Part shown: positions 43,875 through 53,225 of the stretch, one piece after another
How the letters are laid out: each line of letters opens with the position of its first letter
Position numbering within the stretch: position 1 is the stretch's first letter
Source: Sphingobacterium sp. UGAL515B_05
Lineage (GTDB): Bacteria > Bacteroidota > Bacteroidia > Sphingobacteriales > Sphingobacteriaceae
Length of the DNA: 64,000 nt
Assembly (NCBI RefSeq): GCF_033097525.1
Contig: NZ_CP109907.1
Coordinates: forward strand, 4,340,001-4,404,000
Direction of reading: 5' to 3'
Position numbers and translations under genes: made by a program
The notes under the pieces: model-generated
Database searches by the model: none
What the model saw: the letters and a program-made list of their open reading frames with translations, nothing else
What the model was told of the DNA's origin: nothing

Positions 43875-45629
43875 TTAACATTTGGATTCTTTGACAAAAG
43901 ATTGGATAACCTTTGCCTTACCGTTTCCTAAATTACGCAATGTATAGGACCCAGCAGCAGCAGGAACGGCAAAAGTCTCGGCATAATGGAAGACTTTCTT
44001 CATGCCATTTGCCGTCGTCAGCTCAATTGCCTCACCCTCGACAAGCATCATGATATGACACTGTCCCTGCGTTTCAATCGAAACATCCTGATCGAATTCG
44101 TATCTAAAAACATCGTAGAAATGATCTTCATGCGTTGGCAAATGTATTCTTGTTGTTTGCGCATCAAGGACTTTTTCACTGGGCTGAGCTAGCAGTGTGT
44201 TTTTTACGACATCACCTTTCCGGCTAAAATTGAGGTTAGCGAATGCTCTATCAATATTTAATGGACGTGGTTTCCCATCTAAATCGGGACGCACCCAGTC
44301 GTACATTTTAAAGGTATAATTATAAGGTGTCGCACTGATTTCGAGTACGAGATTATTCACGCCGGAAGAATGTACGGTACCATGTGGAATCAAATATAAC
44401 TGGTGTTTCTTGGATTCGAATTTTTGAACGTATTGCTCGATATCCATAGCTATTCCGCTTTGGAAGCTCTCTTCTAAAGCGGAGCGAAATTTGCCGGCAT
44501 CAATTGTTTGCTGAAAGCCCAGATACACTTGTGCGTCCTCTTTTCTATCAACGATATAATATGATTCGTCCTGTGTGAAGTTTTCTCCAAATTCTGCTTT
44601 TGCATAAGCTGGACTAGGGTGGCATTGAATGGATAGGTTGCCGCCATCAAAGGTATCCAGGAAATTGAAGCGTATTGGAAATTCAACATCGAAACGTTGC
44701 TGTGCATGACCGAGTACATTGGCACTTTCTTGAAACATCAATTGATCGAATGAAATTTCGAGTATATGTCCATCTGCTTCGAGCAAAATACCATTTTCGG
44801 GGACAATCATTTCGAAGGACCACGCATAGTTTTTGACATCCTGATCGATGCCTGTAAGGTGCTCTTTCATCCACTGTCCACCCCATACTCCGGGTTCAAA
44901 AGTTGGTCGTACGCGGAAGTAATTTTGAGACATGGTTTGCAATGTATCGCGTAGATCCTTCCCCGTAATCCATGGTAAGGTGTGGGACGATTGTTGATCG
45001 GCAAGAATTTCGACACGGGACAGGATGGACCTTTTATGTCTATTCAATATTTCCCAGTCGACAAAATAGTAACGTTTGTAGGTTTCCTTTTGATTGGTTT
45101 GTGTTGAAGAGCCTAAATTTAAAGCTGTGCCCCCACGCATGCGTTGAATAAGCACATTTTTGGGCAGATCAATATACATCAGCTGACTAGACGTATCGAC
45201 TAATGATGCTCCAGGACCATAAAAGACGGTATACTCAACTTGTTTTGAATCGGAGCTCGCTAGTATTGATTGAAAATCCGCTAGTTTTTCGGTATCAAAG
45301 TATTCAATGAGCTGAATACCGGTCTTTTTTCCGAACAATGGGTCGTTGCCGCCTAGGTAGGGAGAGACAATATCCTGGATGGCTGATTCCGATTTTAAAG
45401 CAGAATCCATCGCAATAAATCGTGCGGATACACCCTGTTTTTCAAATTCCTGCTTCAGGTTGGGGATGATTGTGTCCCAGTTAACACCTACAAAACCATC
45501 AATGCTATGTATATTATGTGTAATGAGATGTGCAACAAGATCTTGGTAAGAATTTGATAAGGATCCTTGAACTGGAAACGTTGGCGCGATTTCGTACTGA
45601 AAAGGTTTTGTTTGAGTATTAGAATACAT
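43875..45629 (-). CDS. Mannose-6-phosphate isomerase with N-terminal kinase-like domain
   Basis: 584 residues, well above the usual 300-400. The C-terminal part (about 245-584) is a class I phosphomannose isomerase: QCHPSPAYAKAEFGENFTQDESYYIV holds the Gln/His/Glu metal ligands and HGTVHSSG the last His. The N-terminal 230 residues look like a P-loop kinase fold (IDLPKNVLIQRMRGG, YFVDWEILNRHK), but the place of the P-loop reads GVNWDTI, with no GKS/T. So the kinase-like part is probably regulatory or inactive. It interconverts mannose-6-P and fructose-6-P, linking mannan breakdown to glycolysis. Confidence 0.8.
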   Translation of the reverse strand: MYSNTQTKPFQYEIAPTFPVQGSLSNSYQDLVAHLITHNIHSIDGFVGVNWDTIIPNLKQEFEKQGVSARFIAMDSALKSESAIQDIVSPYLGGNDPLFGKKTGIQLIEYFDTEKLADFQSILASSDSKQVEYTVFYGPGASLVDTSSQLMYIDLPKNVLIQRMRGGTALNLGSSTQTNQKETYKRYYFVDWEILNRHKRSILSRVEILADQQSSHTLPWITGKDLRDTLQTMSQNYFRVRPTFEPGVWGGQWMKEHLTGIDQDVKNYAWSFEMIVPENGILLEADGHILEISFDQLMFQESANVLGHAQQRFDVEFPIRFNFLDTFDGGNLSIQCHPSPAYAKAEFGENFTQDESYYIVDRKEDAQVYLGFQQTIDAGKFRSALEESFQSGIAMDIEQYVQKFESKKHQLYLIPHGTVHSSGVNNLVLEISATPYNYTFKMYDWVRPDLDGKPRPLNIDRAFANLNFSRKGDVVKNTLLAQPSEKVLDAQTTRIHLPTHEDHFYDVFRYEFDQDVSIETQGQCHIMMLVEGEAIELTTANGMKKVFHYAETFAVPAAAGSYTLRNLGNGKAKVIQSFVKESKC

Positions 45630-45682
45630 ATTGATGTAATTTTTTATTGCAAATGAATGATGTTGGAATAAATAGCCTTTGC

Positions 45683-47020
45683 TTACTTGTTTGTTGATTT
45701 TTTGTTGTGTTTTTCAATCCAGAATTTTTCGATCTCCTCCAAAGGTTTGCCCTTCGTTTCCGGAAGGAATCCCAGTACAACAAGGAATGCGATGGCACAG
45801 AAAAATGCAAACAACCAGAACGTATAGCGGGCGCCCCAGGAAGCGAGAAGAATGGGCGTTAGCTGTCCCACGATCGCATCGGAAATCCACATCACCATAA
45901 TACTGATACCCATGGCACGAGCCCGGATGGCATTTGGGAAGATTTCGGCTGCGACGACAAATTTTAGTGGGCCAATGGAAAAAGCAAAGAAAAATAAGAA
46001 GGAAAGTATAGCGATAATCAATGCGATATTATTGACTTGACCTTGATTAAAAAGATAACCAGTAACCAGCAAACTCACGGTAGCACCTACAGTTCCCAAA
46101 AGATATAAGGGACGTCTCCCCCAATTATCAACCTTCCAGATTGCAAAGAAAGTAAATAGCACATTGGCAGCTCCAAAGAATAACTGGGCATGATAGGAGT
46201 TGTTTAATGAAATACCGGATTCAAGCAATATGCTCGGACCATAATAAACAATTGCGTTGATTCCACTGAGCTGTGAAAATAAAGGGAGGAATAAGCCCAA
46301 TAAAAAAGCCTTGCGATAAATGGGAGAGAACAGATCACGTAGATTTCCTTTCGAGGAAACATGGCTGACCTCTTGTATATCCGATAGCCCTAATGCGACA
46401 CTGATCGCTGCAACTTCAGTATTTCGTCCATTTTTAGAAAGCCAACGTGGACTTTCAGGAATAAAGTAAACACCGATACATAACAATAAAGCTGGTATTG
46501 CACCAACTAAAAACATAGTTCGCCACAGTTCATTTTGCTGGGCCGAACTATATTCAAGAATCAGGTAGTTGCTGATATAGGCAAATAGGATACCGAATGT
46601 AATAGCGAGCTGGTAACAGGTTACTGATCTTCCTCTAAATTTGCTTGGCGATATTTCCGCAAGATATAAGGGCACAACAATTGAGGCTATTCCAACACCA
46701 AGGCCCCCAATGCTTCTACTTGCAATCAATATGCTGTAAGAAGGACTGAATCCACAGCCAATTGCTGAGAATAAAAAAAGCAGGGCCGCAGTAATAAAGG
46801 CGGGTTTTCGGCCGTATTTATCTGTTAATGGTCCTGTGAAAAATACACCAACAATACAGCCTAGCAAGGCTGAACTGACGAAAACGCCCTCTTGAGCAGG
46901 AGATAGTCCGAAAAATTGCTTCACTAACGGCAAAGCACCTGCAATTACAGCCATATCGAAACCGAAAAGGAGTCCTCCAAGTGAAACGATACATAAAATG
47001 ATGATAAATTTCTTTGACAT
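45683..47020 (-). CDS. MFS sugar porter
   Basis: 445 residues, twelve membrane helices, sugar-porter subfamily. Diagnostic motifs: GGLLFGFDMAVIAGAL, DKYGRKP in the helix 2-3 loop, PESPRWL after helix 6, LFSQLSGINAIVYYGP in helix 7, GRRPL, and PETKGKPLEEIE at the end. Proton symport of a hexose, likely mannose from the neighbouring mannosidases, is inferred. First gene of a three-gene operon under an operator and promoter at 47037-47082. Confidence 0.92.
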   Translation of the reverse strand: MSKKFIIILCIVSLGGLLFGFDMAVIAGALPLVKQFFGLSPAQEGVFVSSALLGCIVGVFFTGPLTDKYGRKPAFITAALLFLFSAIGCGFSPSYSILIASRSIGGLGVGIASIVVPLYLAEISPSKFRGRSVTCYQLAITFGILFAYISNYLILEYSSAQQNELWRTMFLVGAIPALLLCIGVYFIPESPRWLSKNGRNTEVAAISVALGLSDIQEVSHVSSKGNLRDLFSPIYRKAFLLGLFLPLFSQLSGINAIVYYGPSILLESGISLNNSYHAQLFFGAANVLFTFFAIWKVDNWGRRPLYLLGTVGATVSLLVTGYLFNQGQVNNIALIIAILSFLFFFAFSIGPLKFVVAAEIFPNAIRARAMGISIMVMWISDAIVGQLTPILLASWGARYTFWLFAFFCAIAFLVVLGFLPETKGKPLEEIEKFWIEKHNKKSTNK

Positions 47021-47036
47021 CTGCGGTTTATATTAA

Positions 47037-47050
47037 TATGTATATACATA
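47037..47050. promoter_or_regulatory. GntR operator 1 (palindrome)
   Basis: A perfect 14-bp palindrome, TATGTATATACATA, with core TGTATATACA. This fits the GntR/HutC consensus GTnTAnAC. It lies just downstream of the -7 element of the transporter promoter, between the divergent transporter and GntR genes. Confidence 0.6.
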
Positions 47051-47082
47051 CAAACATATATCTATTTTTTTAATTATGCAAA
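47051..47082 (-). promoter_or_regulatory. Promoter of the transporter operon
   Basis: On the minus strand, TATGTTTG (47051-47058) is preceded by TTTG (47079-47082) with 20 bp between, a full Bacteroidota housekeeping promoter. The GntR palindrome sits directly after it at the predicted start of transcription. Confidence 0.6.
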
Positions 47083-47110
47083 AAATCTTATTTTAGCACA
47101 AGCAATCCAA

Positions 47111-47848
47111 ATGATGAATTTAAAAATAGATCATAAAAGTCCTGTTCCGCTGCATATACAAGCTGAGAATTTGTTACGCGAATTAATTAAGCAGCCTGAA
47201 TATATAGAGGGGAAATTATTACCCAATGAAATTGAATTAGCAAAAAGATTGGCAATTTCCCGTTCTACTTTGCGTTTAGCGATCAATAAACTGGTATATG
47301 AGGAGCTGCTCATTAGAAAGAAGGGGATAGGAACGAAGGTGGCTAGTTCTAAATTCAGTTCAAAATCCAAAAATTGGTTGAGTTTCTCACAAGAGATGAA
47401 AAATCGTGGGATTGAGGTGAAGAATTTTGAACTTCACGTCAGCTGGGTTGTTCCGGATAAAGCTGTTTCGAAGTTTTTTAATGTAGATGAGGATCAGAAG
47501 CTGTTAAAACTAGAACGTCTGAGAGGAAAGAAAGATGACCCATTTGTTTATTTTATCTCTTATTTCCATCCGCGTATAGGTTTAAACGGCGATGAAGATT
47601 TTAAGCGACCTTTATATGAAATCTTAGAAGCAGATTATCATGTCGTCGCAGATCTTTCTCAGGAAGAGTTGGATGCAATGGCTGCAAATAAATTTATAGC
47701 GGATAAATTGGAGATTAATATCGGTGATCCTATTTTGTCCCGCAAGCGGTTTGTATTTGACCAATCTGGAAAGCCAATTGAATATAATTTAGGGTTCTAC
47801 CGTGCGGAAAGTTTTACCTATACTGTTGAAAGCAGAAGAGATTATTAA
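47111..47848 (+). CDS. GntR-family (HutC/UTRA) regulator
   Basis: 245 residues. The winged HTH (about 8-75) shows PVPLHIQAENLLRELI, LPNEIELAKRLAISRSTLRLAINKL and KKGIGTKV; the UTRA effector domain follows (about 95-240; LKLERLRGKKDDPFVYFISYF, KRFVFDQSGKPIEYNLGFYR). UTRA regulators bind small sugars or sugar phosphates. It is divergent from the transporter operon and has candidate sites before it and before two other genes, suggesting a local regulon for mannoside use. It may start at codon 2. Confidence 0.92.
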   Translation: MMNLKIDHKSPVPLHIQAENLLRELIKQPEYIEGKLLPNEIELAKRLAISRSTLRLAINKLVYEELLIRKKGIGTKVASSKFSSKSKNWLSFSQEMKNRGIEVKNFELHVSWVVPDKAVSKFFNVDEDQKLLKLERLRGKKDDPFVYFISYFHPRIGLNGDEDFKRPLYEILEADYHVVADLSQEELDAMAANKFIADKLEINIGDPILSRKRFVFDQSGKPIEYNLGFYRAESFTYTVESRRDY

Positions 47849-47851
47849 GTA

Positions 47852-47900
47852 ATTCACTCATCCTATTATCCATTCAAAAAGGACGATAGGATGAGTGAAT
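47852..47900. terminator. Terminator-like repeat between GntR and the second glycosidase gene
   Basis: A perfect 15-bp stem ATTCACTCATCCTAT with its complement and a 19-nt loop, directly after the GntR stop. Confidence 0.6.
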
Positions 47901-47924
47901 AGCTCATTTATTTATTCTTTTCTT

Positions 47925-49256
47925 TTAATGATTCTTTTCTACGGTAGATTCTGCCCAGCTTTCTAGGAGCGCTATTGCTTTATTGAGCACTCCTGCTGAA
48001 CCTTTGAATTTCCCTGATCCGCTAGGGACATTATTTTGACCATACCATTCGTAAAATCCTTTGTTTTTCACAACGCGATCGATCATCGGTTGAAGTTCTG
48101 CATAGGCTTCTTGATAAAAGCCGTTTAAAACGAGCTGCTGGATCATCCGTCCGCCAAACCAAGTCCAGTCACCACCATTTTGGTATTGGTAAGGCTGAGC
48201 CATTCCTCCGATGAAAAATCCAACCGGATAGGTCGGGTATAAGGTCAATCCAATACTCGGCATGCCCGATAACCGGACGTTTTCCAGCATTTGCGTATTG
48301 ACTGTTTTTATTTCTGAAGCGGAAAGTAACCCGGCTTCTATCGCGATGGCGGTACCTCCATGATAATGAATCGTATTTTCATCAAATCCTTTTGGGATAG
48401 GGGATGTTTTAGGGTAGAGATGAGGGATGAATTTTTGTTTTTTCTTATCCCATAGATGACGTCTGCTGTTTGTTTCGAGACTCTTTTTTAATCCCTTCCA
48501 TTCTGTCACCTTCGGAGCGTTGGGCTGAATATCAATTAATGTCTGCAATGCAATAATAAACATCGCGTTGTCATAAATATCGATCGCCTCATTGGAGAGC
48601 TCATTCCAGTCACAACCAAAGCTATCGTTGGGTTGTACATCTCCCCAATCTGCGGTCATCGCACCCCAAAGCAATTGATACTTGTGGTTGAATCGTTCTC
48701 TTTTCAAATAATCCAACATGAGTTGGATTCGATCTTTGACGGAAATTCCACCGATAGACTCCTCCAGGATACTGTAATCCTTTGTTTTCAGGATATATTT
48801 ACCAAGCAGTTGGATGAGTGAGGTTTCCTGGTCTGTTTCTACTGTATTTTTAAATCCAACATGGCCGGGCGCATTTTCTGAATAATAAGGTGTATCATCG
48901 TGCCAGGTAAAATCCTTTTTAAGGACATAGCCGTCTACCATTTCACCATTGGGCTGTTGCATCTGAAAGAATACTAAAATGGCCCCTCTAATGTCCGCTT
49001 GGGACCGCTCTTCCAAGGCGGTTTCAATAAATGTATTGAGGTCCCTGGCCCAAATTTGCGAGTACCCACTTCCCGCATTGAAACCTTCTTTGATGACCTC
49101 TCGGGCAAGGCTGTCGACATATTTTAAGTTTTGATCCGCTAGAATGCTTTTTGCCAACTTAAGTTGAGTTATACTGTCGGGTTTTATTTGTTGTGCTGAT
49201 AGTTGGGGTCCGAGTAACAGAAGTATTAGACTAAAAAATGGGGTGTTTTTTTTCAT
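47925..49256 (-). CDS. Six-hairpin glycosidase-like secreted protein
   Basis: The ATG at 49256 gives 443 residues with a Sec signal (SLILLLLGPQLSAQQ); the longer frame adds 11 residues. It is a paralogue of 42546-43844: SQIWARDLNTFIETA, NTVETDQETSLIQ, LWGAMTADWGDVQP, YHGGTAIAIEAGLL and GGDWTWFGGRMIQQLVLNGF align throughout. It differs in being a periplasmic protein, not a lipoprotein. Own transcription unit with a candidate GntR site at 49413. Confidence 0.7.
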   Translation of the reverse strand: MKKNTPFFSLILLLLGPQLSAQQIKPDSITQLKLAKSILADQNLKYVDSLAREVIKEGFNAGSGYSQIWARDLNTFIETALEERSQADIRGAILVFFQMQQPNGEMVDGYVLKKDFTWHDDTPYYSENAPGHVGFKNTVETDQETSLIQLLGKYILKTKDYSILEESIGGISVKDRIQLMLDYLKRERFNHKYQLLWGAMTADWGDVQPNDSFGCDWNELSNEAIDIYDNAMFIIALQTLIDIQPNAPKVTEWKGLKKSLETNSRRHLWDKKKQKFIPHLYPKTSPIPKGFDENTIHYHGGTAIAIEAGLLSASEIKTVNTQMLENVRLSGMPSIGLTLYPTYPVGFFIGGMAQPYQYQNGGDWTWFGGRMIQQLVLNGFYQEAYAELQPMIDRVVKNKGFYEWYGQNNVPSGSGKFKGSAGVLNKAIALLESWAESTVEKNH

Positions 49257-49412
49257 TTTGGTTTTATTGTAATTAATTAGGCTTGACAAGTGTATCTGTC
49301 AATAATTTGTATCTATTTCAGGGTTAATTTTCATCTACTTCAGGGGTTTGATCGAAGATCAGCCGTCTGATTAGTATTTTTTTTGAATTTATTTACTGGT
49401 TATATTTTAGTA

Positions 49413-49422
49413 TGTATGTACA
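49413..49422. promoter_or_regulatory. GntR operator 2
   Basis: TGTATGTACA differs from the GTnTAnAC consensus by one base and lies about 160 bp before the second glycosidase gene, in the divergent gap with GH92. Confidence 0.45.
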
Positions 49423-49555
49423 ATCAAAGTTATGGAAAAATGTCAGTATTTAAGCTTTAATAACGTTTTATTTGGTTAGTATTTAAAATTTTACAAATTT
49501 AGGCATTATAGTGAGGCCTTTCCCGTAGTTAAATCGCGTAAGAAAATAGAGCTCA

Positions 49556-49565
49556 TGTTTATACA
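49556..49565. promoter_or_regulatory. GntR operator 3
   Basis: TGTTTATACA fits GTnTAnAC exactly and overlaps the expected -33 position of the GH92 promoter. Confidence 0.5.
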
Positions 49566-49580
49566 TACTATATTTTTTTG

Positions 49581-49588
49581 TAAGTTTG
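49581..49588 (+). promoter_or_regulatory. -7 element of the GH92 promoter
   Basis: TAAGTTTG followed by C is an exact TAnnTTTG match, 23 bp before the ATG. The -33 position reads TTTA (49558-49561) at 19 bp and falls inside operator 3, so repression by blocking is plausible. Confidence 0.5.
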
Positions 49589-49610
49589 CTGTAGAACCTA
49601 ATTGAAAACA

Positions 49611-51941
49611 ATGGTAAAGCGTATCATTTATTATTTTTGTAGTTTATTTGTAAGTACGACGGCTGTTTTTGCACAGCAGAAAACAGATTTAACCGTTTTT
49701 GTAAAACCTAATATTGGATCCGTTCATAGCCGGTATTTCTTTTATACACCAGCAGCAGTACCTTTTGGAATGGCTAAGCTAGCGCCGAGCACAAATGGAA
49801 GCTATGGGAACAAGTCAGGCTGGGAAGCTGTGGGGTACGATGATAGGCATGGGTCAATAGAAGGATTCGCTAATTTTCACGAATTCCAGGTAGGCGGAGT
49901 GGTATTTGCACCGTCCGTTGGAAAATTGAAGACAACTCCTGGTCAACTTGATCGTCCACAAAGCGGCTATCGTTCTGCTTTCGATAAGAAAGATGAGTTT
50001 GCTACTTCTGGCTATTACCGCGTCAAGTTAAAAGATTATAATATACTTGCGGAGCTCACTGCAACCAAGCGCGTCGGTTTTCATCGGTATACTTTCCCAA
50101 AAACGGAAGAAGCCAACCTTATTTTCGATATTGGCCATGTTATGGGGGAAAGTGGCCCGGTCGTTGATGCTGAAGTGAATTATGACAAACAGCACGTCTG
50201 GGGATATGTGGTTACCAATCCTGTATACGTACAAAAATATCAGCAGGGTGCTCATGTTAAGATGTTTTTCTTCGCGGAGATAAACAAACAGCCTAAATCT
50301 TTTGGAACATTTAGCGATTCCACGACTTTCGATCAACATAGCCGTATAAAAGGAAAGGGGGCCGGCGTGTTCCTGAAATTTGATACCCAAGTAGGGGAAT
50401 CTATCGAAGTCAAGACCGGCTTGTCTTATACATCTGTGGAAAATGCACAACTGAATTTGCTTAACGAAGCAAAGGATATGTCGTTTGATACTGCAAAGAA
50501 AAATGCCTTGCAAACCTGGAATAGTGAACTGGGAAGAATTTTGGTGGAAGGGGGGAAAGTGGACGACCGCATTAAATTTTATACTGGATTGTATCATGCT
50601 TTACTTGGTCGTGGGCTTGCAAGCGACGTCAATGGTGCATATCCCAAAAATGATGGCTCGGTAGGGCAGATTGCTCTAAATAAACAGGGGCAACCTATTC
50701 ATCATCATTATAATACCGATGCGATCTGGGGTGCATTTTGGAATTTGACACAGTTATGGTCCATTGCTTATCCGGACTATTACAACGACTGGATTCAGAG
50801 TCAATTGTTGGTCTATCGCGATGCCGGTTGGCTAGGAGACGGTATTGCCAACAGTAAATACGTTTCGGGTGTAGGGACTAATTTTACAGGTTTGGCAATT
50901 GCAGCGGCGTATAATGTGGGTATTCGTGACTATGATGTGAATCTTGCCTATGCTGCGGTGCGCAAAAATGAATTGGAAGGGAAAGACCGTCTGCCTGGAG
51001 CGGGGAAGTTAGATGTGGGCGTTTTTGTCCGTAAAGGTTATTCTCCGTATATAAAAGATGATAATGGCAGTCCCGAATTAATGACCAATGGATCTCCTTT
51101 TGGTGCTTCGCATACCTTGGAATATGCTTTTTCTGCCGGTGCAGCCGCACAATTTGCAAAATCATTGGGGCACCAAAAAGACTACATTAAATTTCAGGGA
51201 TTATCCGATGGATGGCGTAATCTGTACGATACCACAACGAAGTTTATGCGACCAAAGGATAGTACTGGGCGATTTATTTCAAACTTTAACCCTTATGAAC
51301 CATGGCGTGGATTTCAGGAGGGAAATGCTTGGCAGTATACCTTCTATGTTCCGCATGTCCCACAGGAATTGGTTAAACTGGTTGGAAAGGATCTGTTTAA
51401 TCAGCGGTTGGATAGTATTTTTACGGTGTCGCAGAAGAATGTGTTTGGAGGTGGTACACAAATTGACGCTTTCGCAGGGATTGAAAGTCTTTATAATCAT
51501 GGTAATCAACCGAACCTGCATATCTCTTGGCTGTTCTATTTTTCTGGTAGACCTGATTTAAGTCAGAAATGGGTACGGGCAATTTGCAATGAGTTTTATG
51601 GTAATGATGCAATACACGGTTATGGCTACGGACAAGACGAAGACCAAGGACAGCTTGGCGCATGGTATGTCTTGTCGAGTATCGGCCTATTCGACGTACG
51701 AAGTCTCACCACCGAGAAGCCCGCGCTTCAGATTGGCGCGCCACTTTTTGATCGGGTAACGATACAATTGCCGGAGAAATTAAGAAAAAATAAATTTATC
51801 ATTCAGGTGAAGAAGGAGCAGGCCAATAGTTATATTATTGATCAGGTTCGGTTGAATAACCGCCTGTGGAAAGGTTGGCAGCTGCCTTTTGAACGTCTGG
51901 TAGAAGGTGGGATTTTAGACCTCAAGTTGAAAGGCAACTAA
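49611..51941 (+). CDS. GH92 alpha-mannosidase
   Basis: 776 residues from ATG 49611; a TTG three codons upstream is possible. Signal ends VFAQQ. N-terminal beta domain includes TPAAVPFGMAKLAPS (GH92-type AVPFGM). The catalytic (alpha/alpha)6 domain has NTDAIWGAFWNLTQLWSIAYP and the acid-region GYGQDEDQGQLGAWYVLSSIGLFDV, where GH92 has a Glu/Asp-rich loop, Gln and AWYV. GH92 enzymes are calcium-dependent exo-alpha-mannosidases. Regulated probably by the GntR protein through operator 3. Confidence 0.85.
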   Translation: MVKRIIYYFCSLFVSTTAVFAQQKTDLTVFVKPNIGSVHSRYFFYTPAAVPFGMAKLAPSTNGSYGNKSGWEAVGYDDRHGSIEGFANFHEFQVGGVVFAPSVGKLKTTPGQLDRPQSGYRSAFDKKDEFATSGYYRVKLKDYNILAELTATKRVGFHRYTFPKTEEANLIFDIGHVMGESGPVVDAEVNYDKQHVWGYVVTNPVYVQKYQQGAHVKMFFFAEINKQPKSFGTFSDSTTFDQHSRIKGKGAGVFLKFDTQVGESIEVKTGLSYTSVENAQLNLLNEAKDMSFDTAKKNALQTWNSELGRILVEGGKVDDRIKFYTGLYHALLGRGLASDVNGAYPKNDGSVGQIALNKQGQPIHHHYNTDAIWGAFWNLTQLWSIAYPDYYNDWIQSQLLVYRDAGWLGDGIANSKYVSGVGTNFTGLAIAAAYNVGIRDYDVNLAYAAVRKNELEGKDRLPGAGKLDVGVFVRKGYSPYIKDDNGSPELMTNGSPFGASHTLEYAFSAGAAAQFAKSLGHQKDYIKFQGLSDGWRNLYDTTTKFMRPKDSTGRFISNFNPYEPWRGFQEGNAWQYTFYVPHVPQELVKLVGKDLFNQRLDSIFTVSQKNVFGGGTQIDAFAGIESLYNHGNQPNLHISWLFYFSGRPDLSQKWVRAICNEFYGNDAIHGYGYGQDEDQGQLGAWYVLSSIGLFDVRSLTTEKPALQIGAPLFDRVTIQLPEKLRKNKFIIQVKKEQANSYIIDQVRLNNRLWKGWQLPFERLVEGGILDLKLKGN

Positions 51942-51955
51942 ATTTAAGCAATAAA

Positions 51956-51981
51956 AAAATAGCCCCATTCGGGGCTATTTT
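51956..51981. terminator. Rho-independent terminator between GH92 and hom
   Basis: An 11-bp stem AAAATAGCCCC/GGGGCTATTTT with tetraloop ATTC, flanked by A and T runs, serving both convergent genes. Confidence 0.88.
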
Positions 51982-52006
51982 CAAGGTAGGTTGGTTTGTT
52001 GATTGC

Positions 52007-53188
52007 CTACGCGATTTCAGCAATAAAATTGCCTTCTTGATCCAAATCGGCTTTGTGAGCTGCGATTTGTTGAAGATTAATATGTCCTATGACATATTTG
52101 AAATCTGGTGCGTAATATCGTTCTGTGATTTCACCGAAATTTAACTTTTCAATCAGTGCATCATCGGTGTATCTCAAATAAACCTTAATTAAATAATCTT
52201 GGCTATAATTTAATGTGCTGGATTCCAAATGTTTTTTGTATTCATAGCGGTATCCATAGCGAAGGGCAGCGATATCCGATAGCACAGCAGAGCCCGTCGG
52301 GTGGCCACCGGCTCCTTTACCATAGAAAAATTGTTCGTCTGCAAAGGCTGCTTTTACCAATACACCATTGTTCTCATTTTCTACATTATAAAGCATGCTG
52401 TCTTTGCCTACTAGGCGTGGTAATACGTAAAGTACAACTTTATTGCCGTCGATCTCTTTCGCTGTTGGTATCAATTTGATCTTGAGGTTCTTTTCTTTAG
52501 CAAAACGAATATCTTGCTGTCCCAATTTGTCTATACCAATATTAAAGACATCGTCTGGTTTGACATAGATCCCGTACGCATGGGAAGCAACAATACATAC
52601 TTTAAATTTTGGGTCAAACCCACCGACATCAAGGGTTGGATCTGTCTCTGCAAAACCAAGTTCTTGCGCTTTCTTTAAAGCATCTGTATATTGCTGGTTT
52701 TCATTGAAAACTTTAGATAAAATATAGTTGGACGATCCATTAAAAATACCGCTGACAGAATGAAGTAATTCATTGTCATAGTACTCTTCTAAATTCCGTA
52801 TAATGGGAATACTTCCGCAAACTGCACCTTCGTACAATAAACTGGTGCCATATTCATGTTGAATATCAACTAGCTCTTCCAAATGGCTGGCAATCATTTT
52901 TTTATTGGCAGATACCACATTTTTACCTGATTTCAAGGCACGAACAGTTAGTTGATAGGCTGCTTCGGCATCATCTATCAGTTCGACAACAGTATTAATG
53001 TCTGGGTCACCTAAAATTGTCTCCGCGTCGGTAGAAAATAGATCTGCTGGTAGCGAGCGTTTTTTATCACCGTTTTTAATGACAAATTTCTTGATCTCCA
53101 GATTAAGATTTTTGGTTTTGATGATATCGTAAAGACCTTGGCCTACAACACCAAACCCAAACATCCCTATTGTTAATTTATTACTCAT
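52007..53188 (-). CDS. hom: Homoserine dehydrogenase
   Basis: 393 residues. NAD(P)-binding motif GMFGFGVVGQGLYDII at 8-23, NVVSANKKMIA and the catalytic-region LLYEGAVCGSIPIIRNL, GIFNGSSNYILSKV and AQELGFAETDPTLDVGGFD with conserved Asp. It makes L-homoserine from aspartate semialdehyde. No C-terminal ACT domain of the usual form is seen. It closes the metY-metX-hom operon, 37 bp after metX. Confidence 0.92.
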   Translation of the reverse strand: MSNKLTIGMFGFGVVGQGLYDIIKTKNLNLEIKKFVIKNGDKKRSLPADLFSTDAETILGDPDINTVVELIDDAEAAYQLTVRALKSGKNVVSANKKMIASHLEELVDIQHEYGTSLLYEGAVCGSIPIIRNLEEYYDNELLHSVSGIFNGSSNYILSKVFNENQQYTDALKKAQELGFAETDPTLDVGGFDPKFKVCIVASHAYGIYVKPDDVFNIGIDKLGQQDIRFAKEKNLKIKLIPTAKEIDGNKVVLYVLPRLVGKDSMLYNVENENNGVLVKAAFADEQFFYGKGAGGHPTGSAVLSDIAALRYGYRYEYKKHLESSTLNYSQDYLIKVYLRYTDDALIEKLNFGEITERYYAPDFKYVIGHINLQQIAAHKADLDQEGNFIAEIA

Positions 53189-53225
53189 ATCTCTTCTTAA
53201 ATTCTCTTATATGTATTTTATTCTC

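Noticed and set aside
45683..47020. Possible xylose or arabinose transporter
   Set aside because: No pentose genes nearby; the mannosidase and isomerase neighbours point to a hexose, so a specific pentose name would be unsupported.
50028..50597. 189-codon ORF antisense to GH92
   Set aside because: A shadow frame in the GH92 gene, whose own translation is clearly correct.
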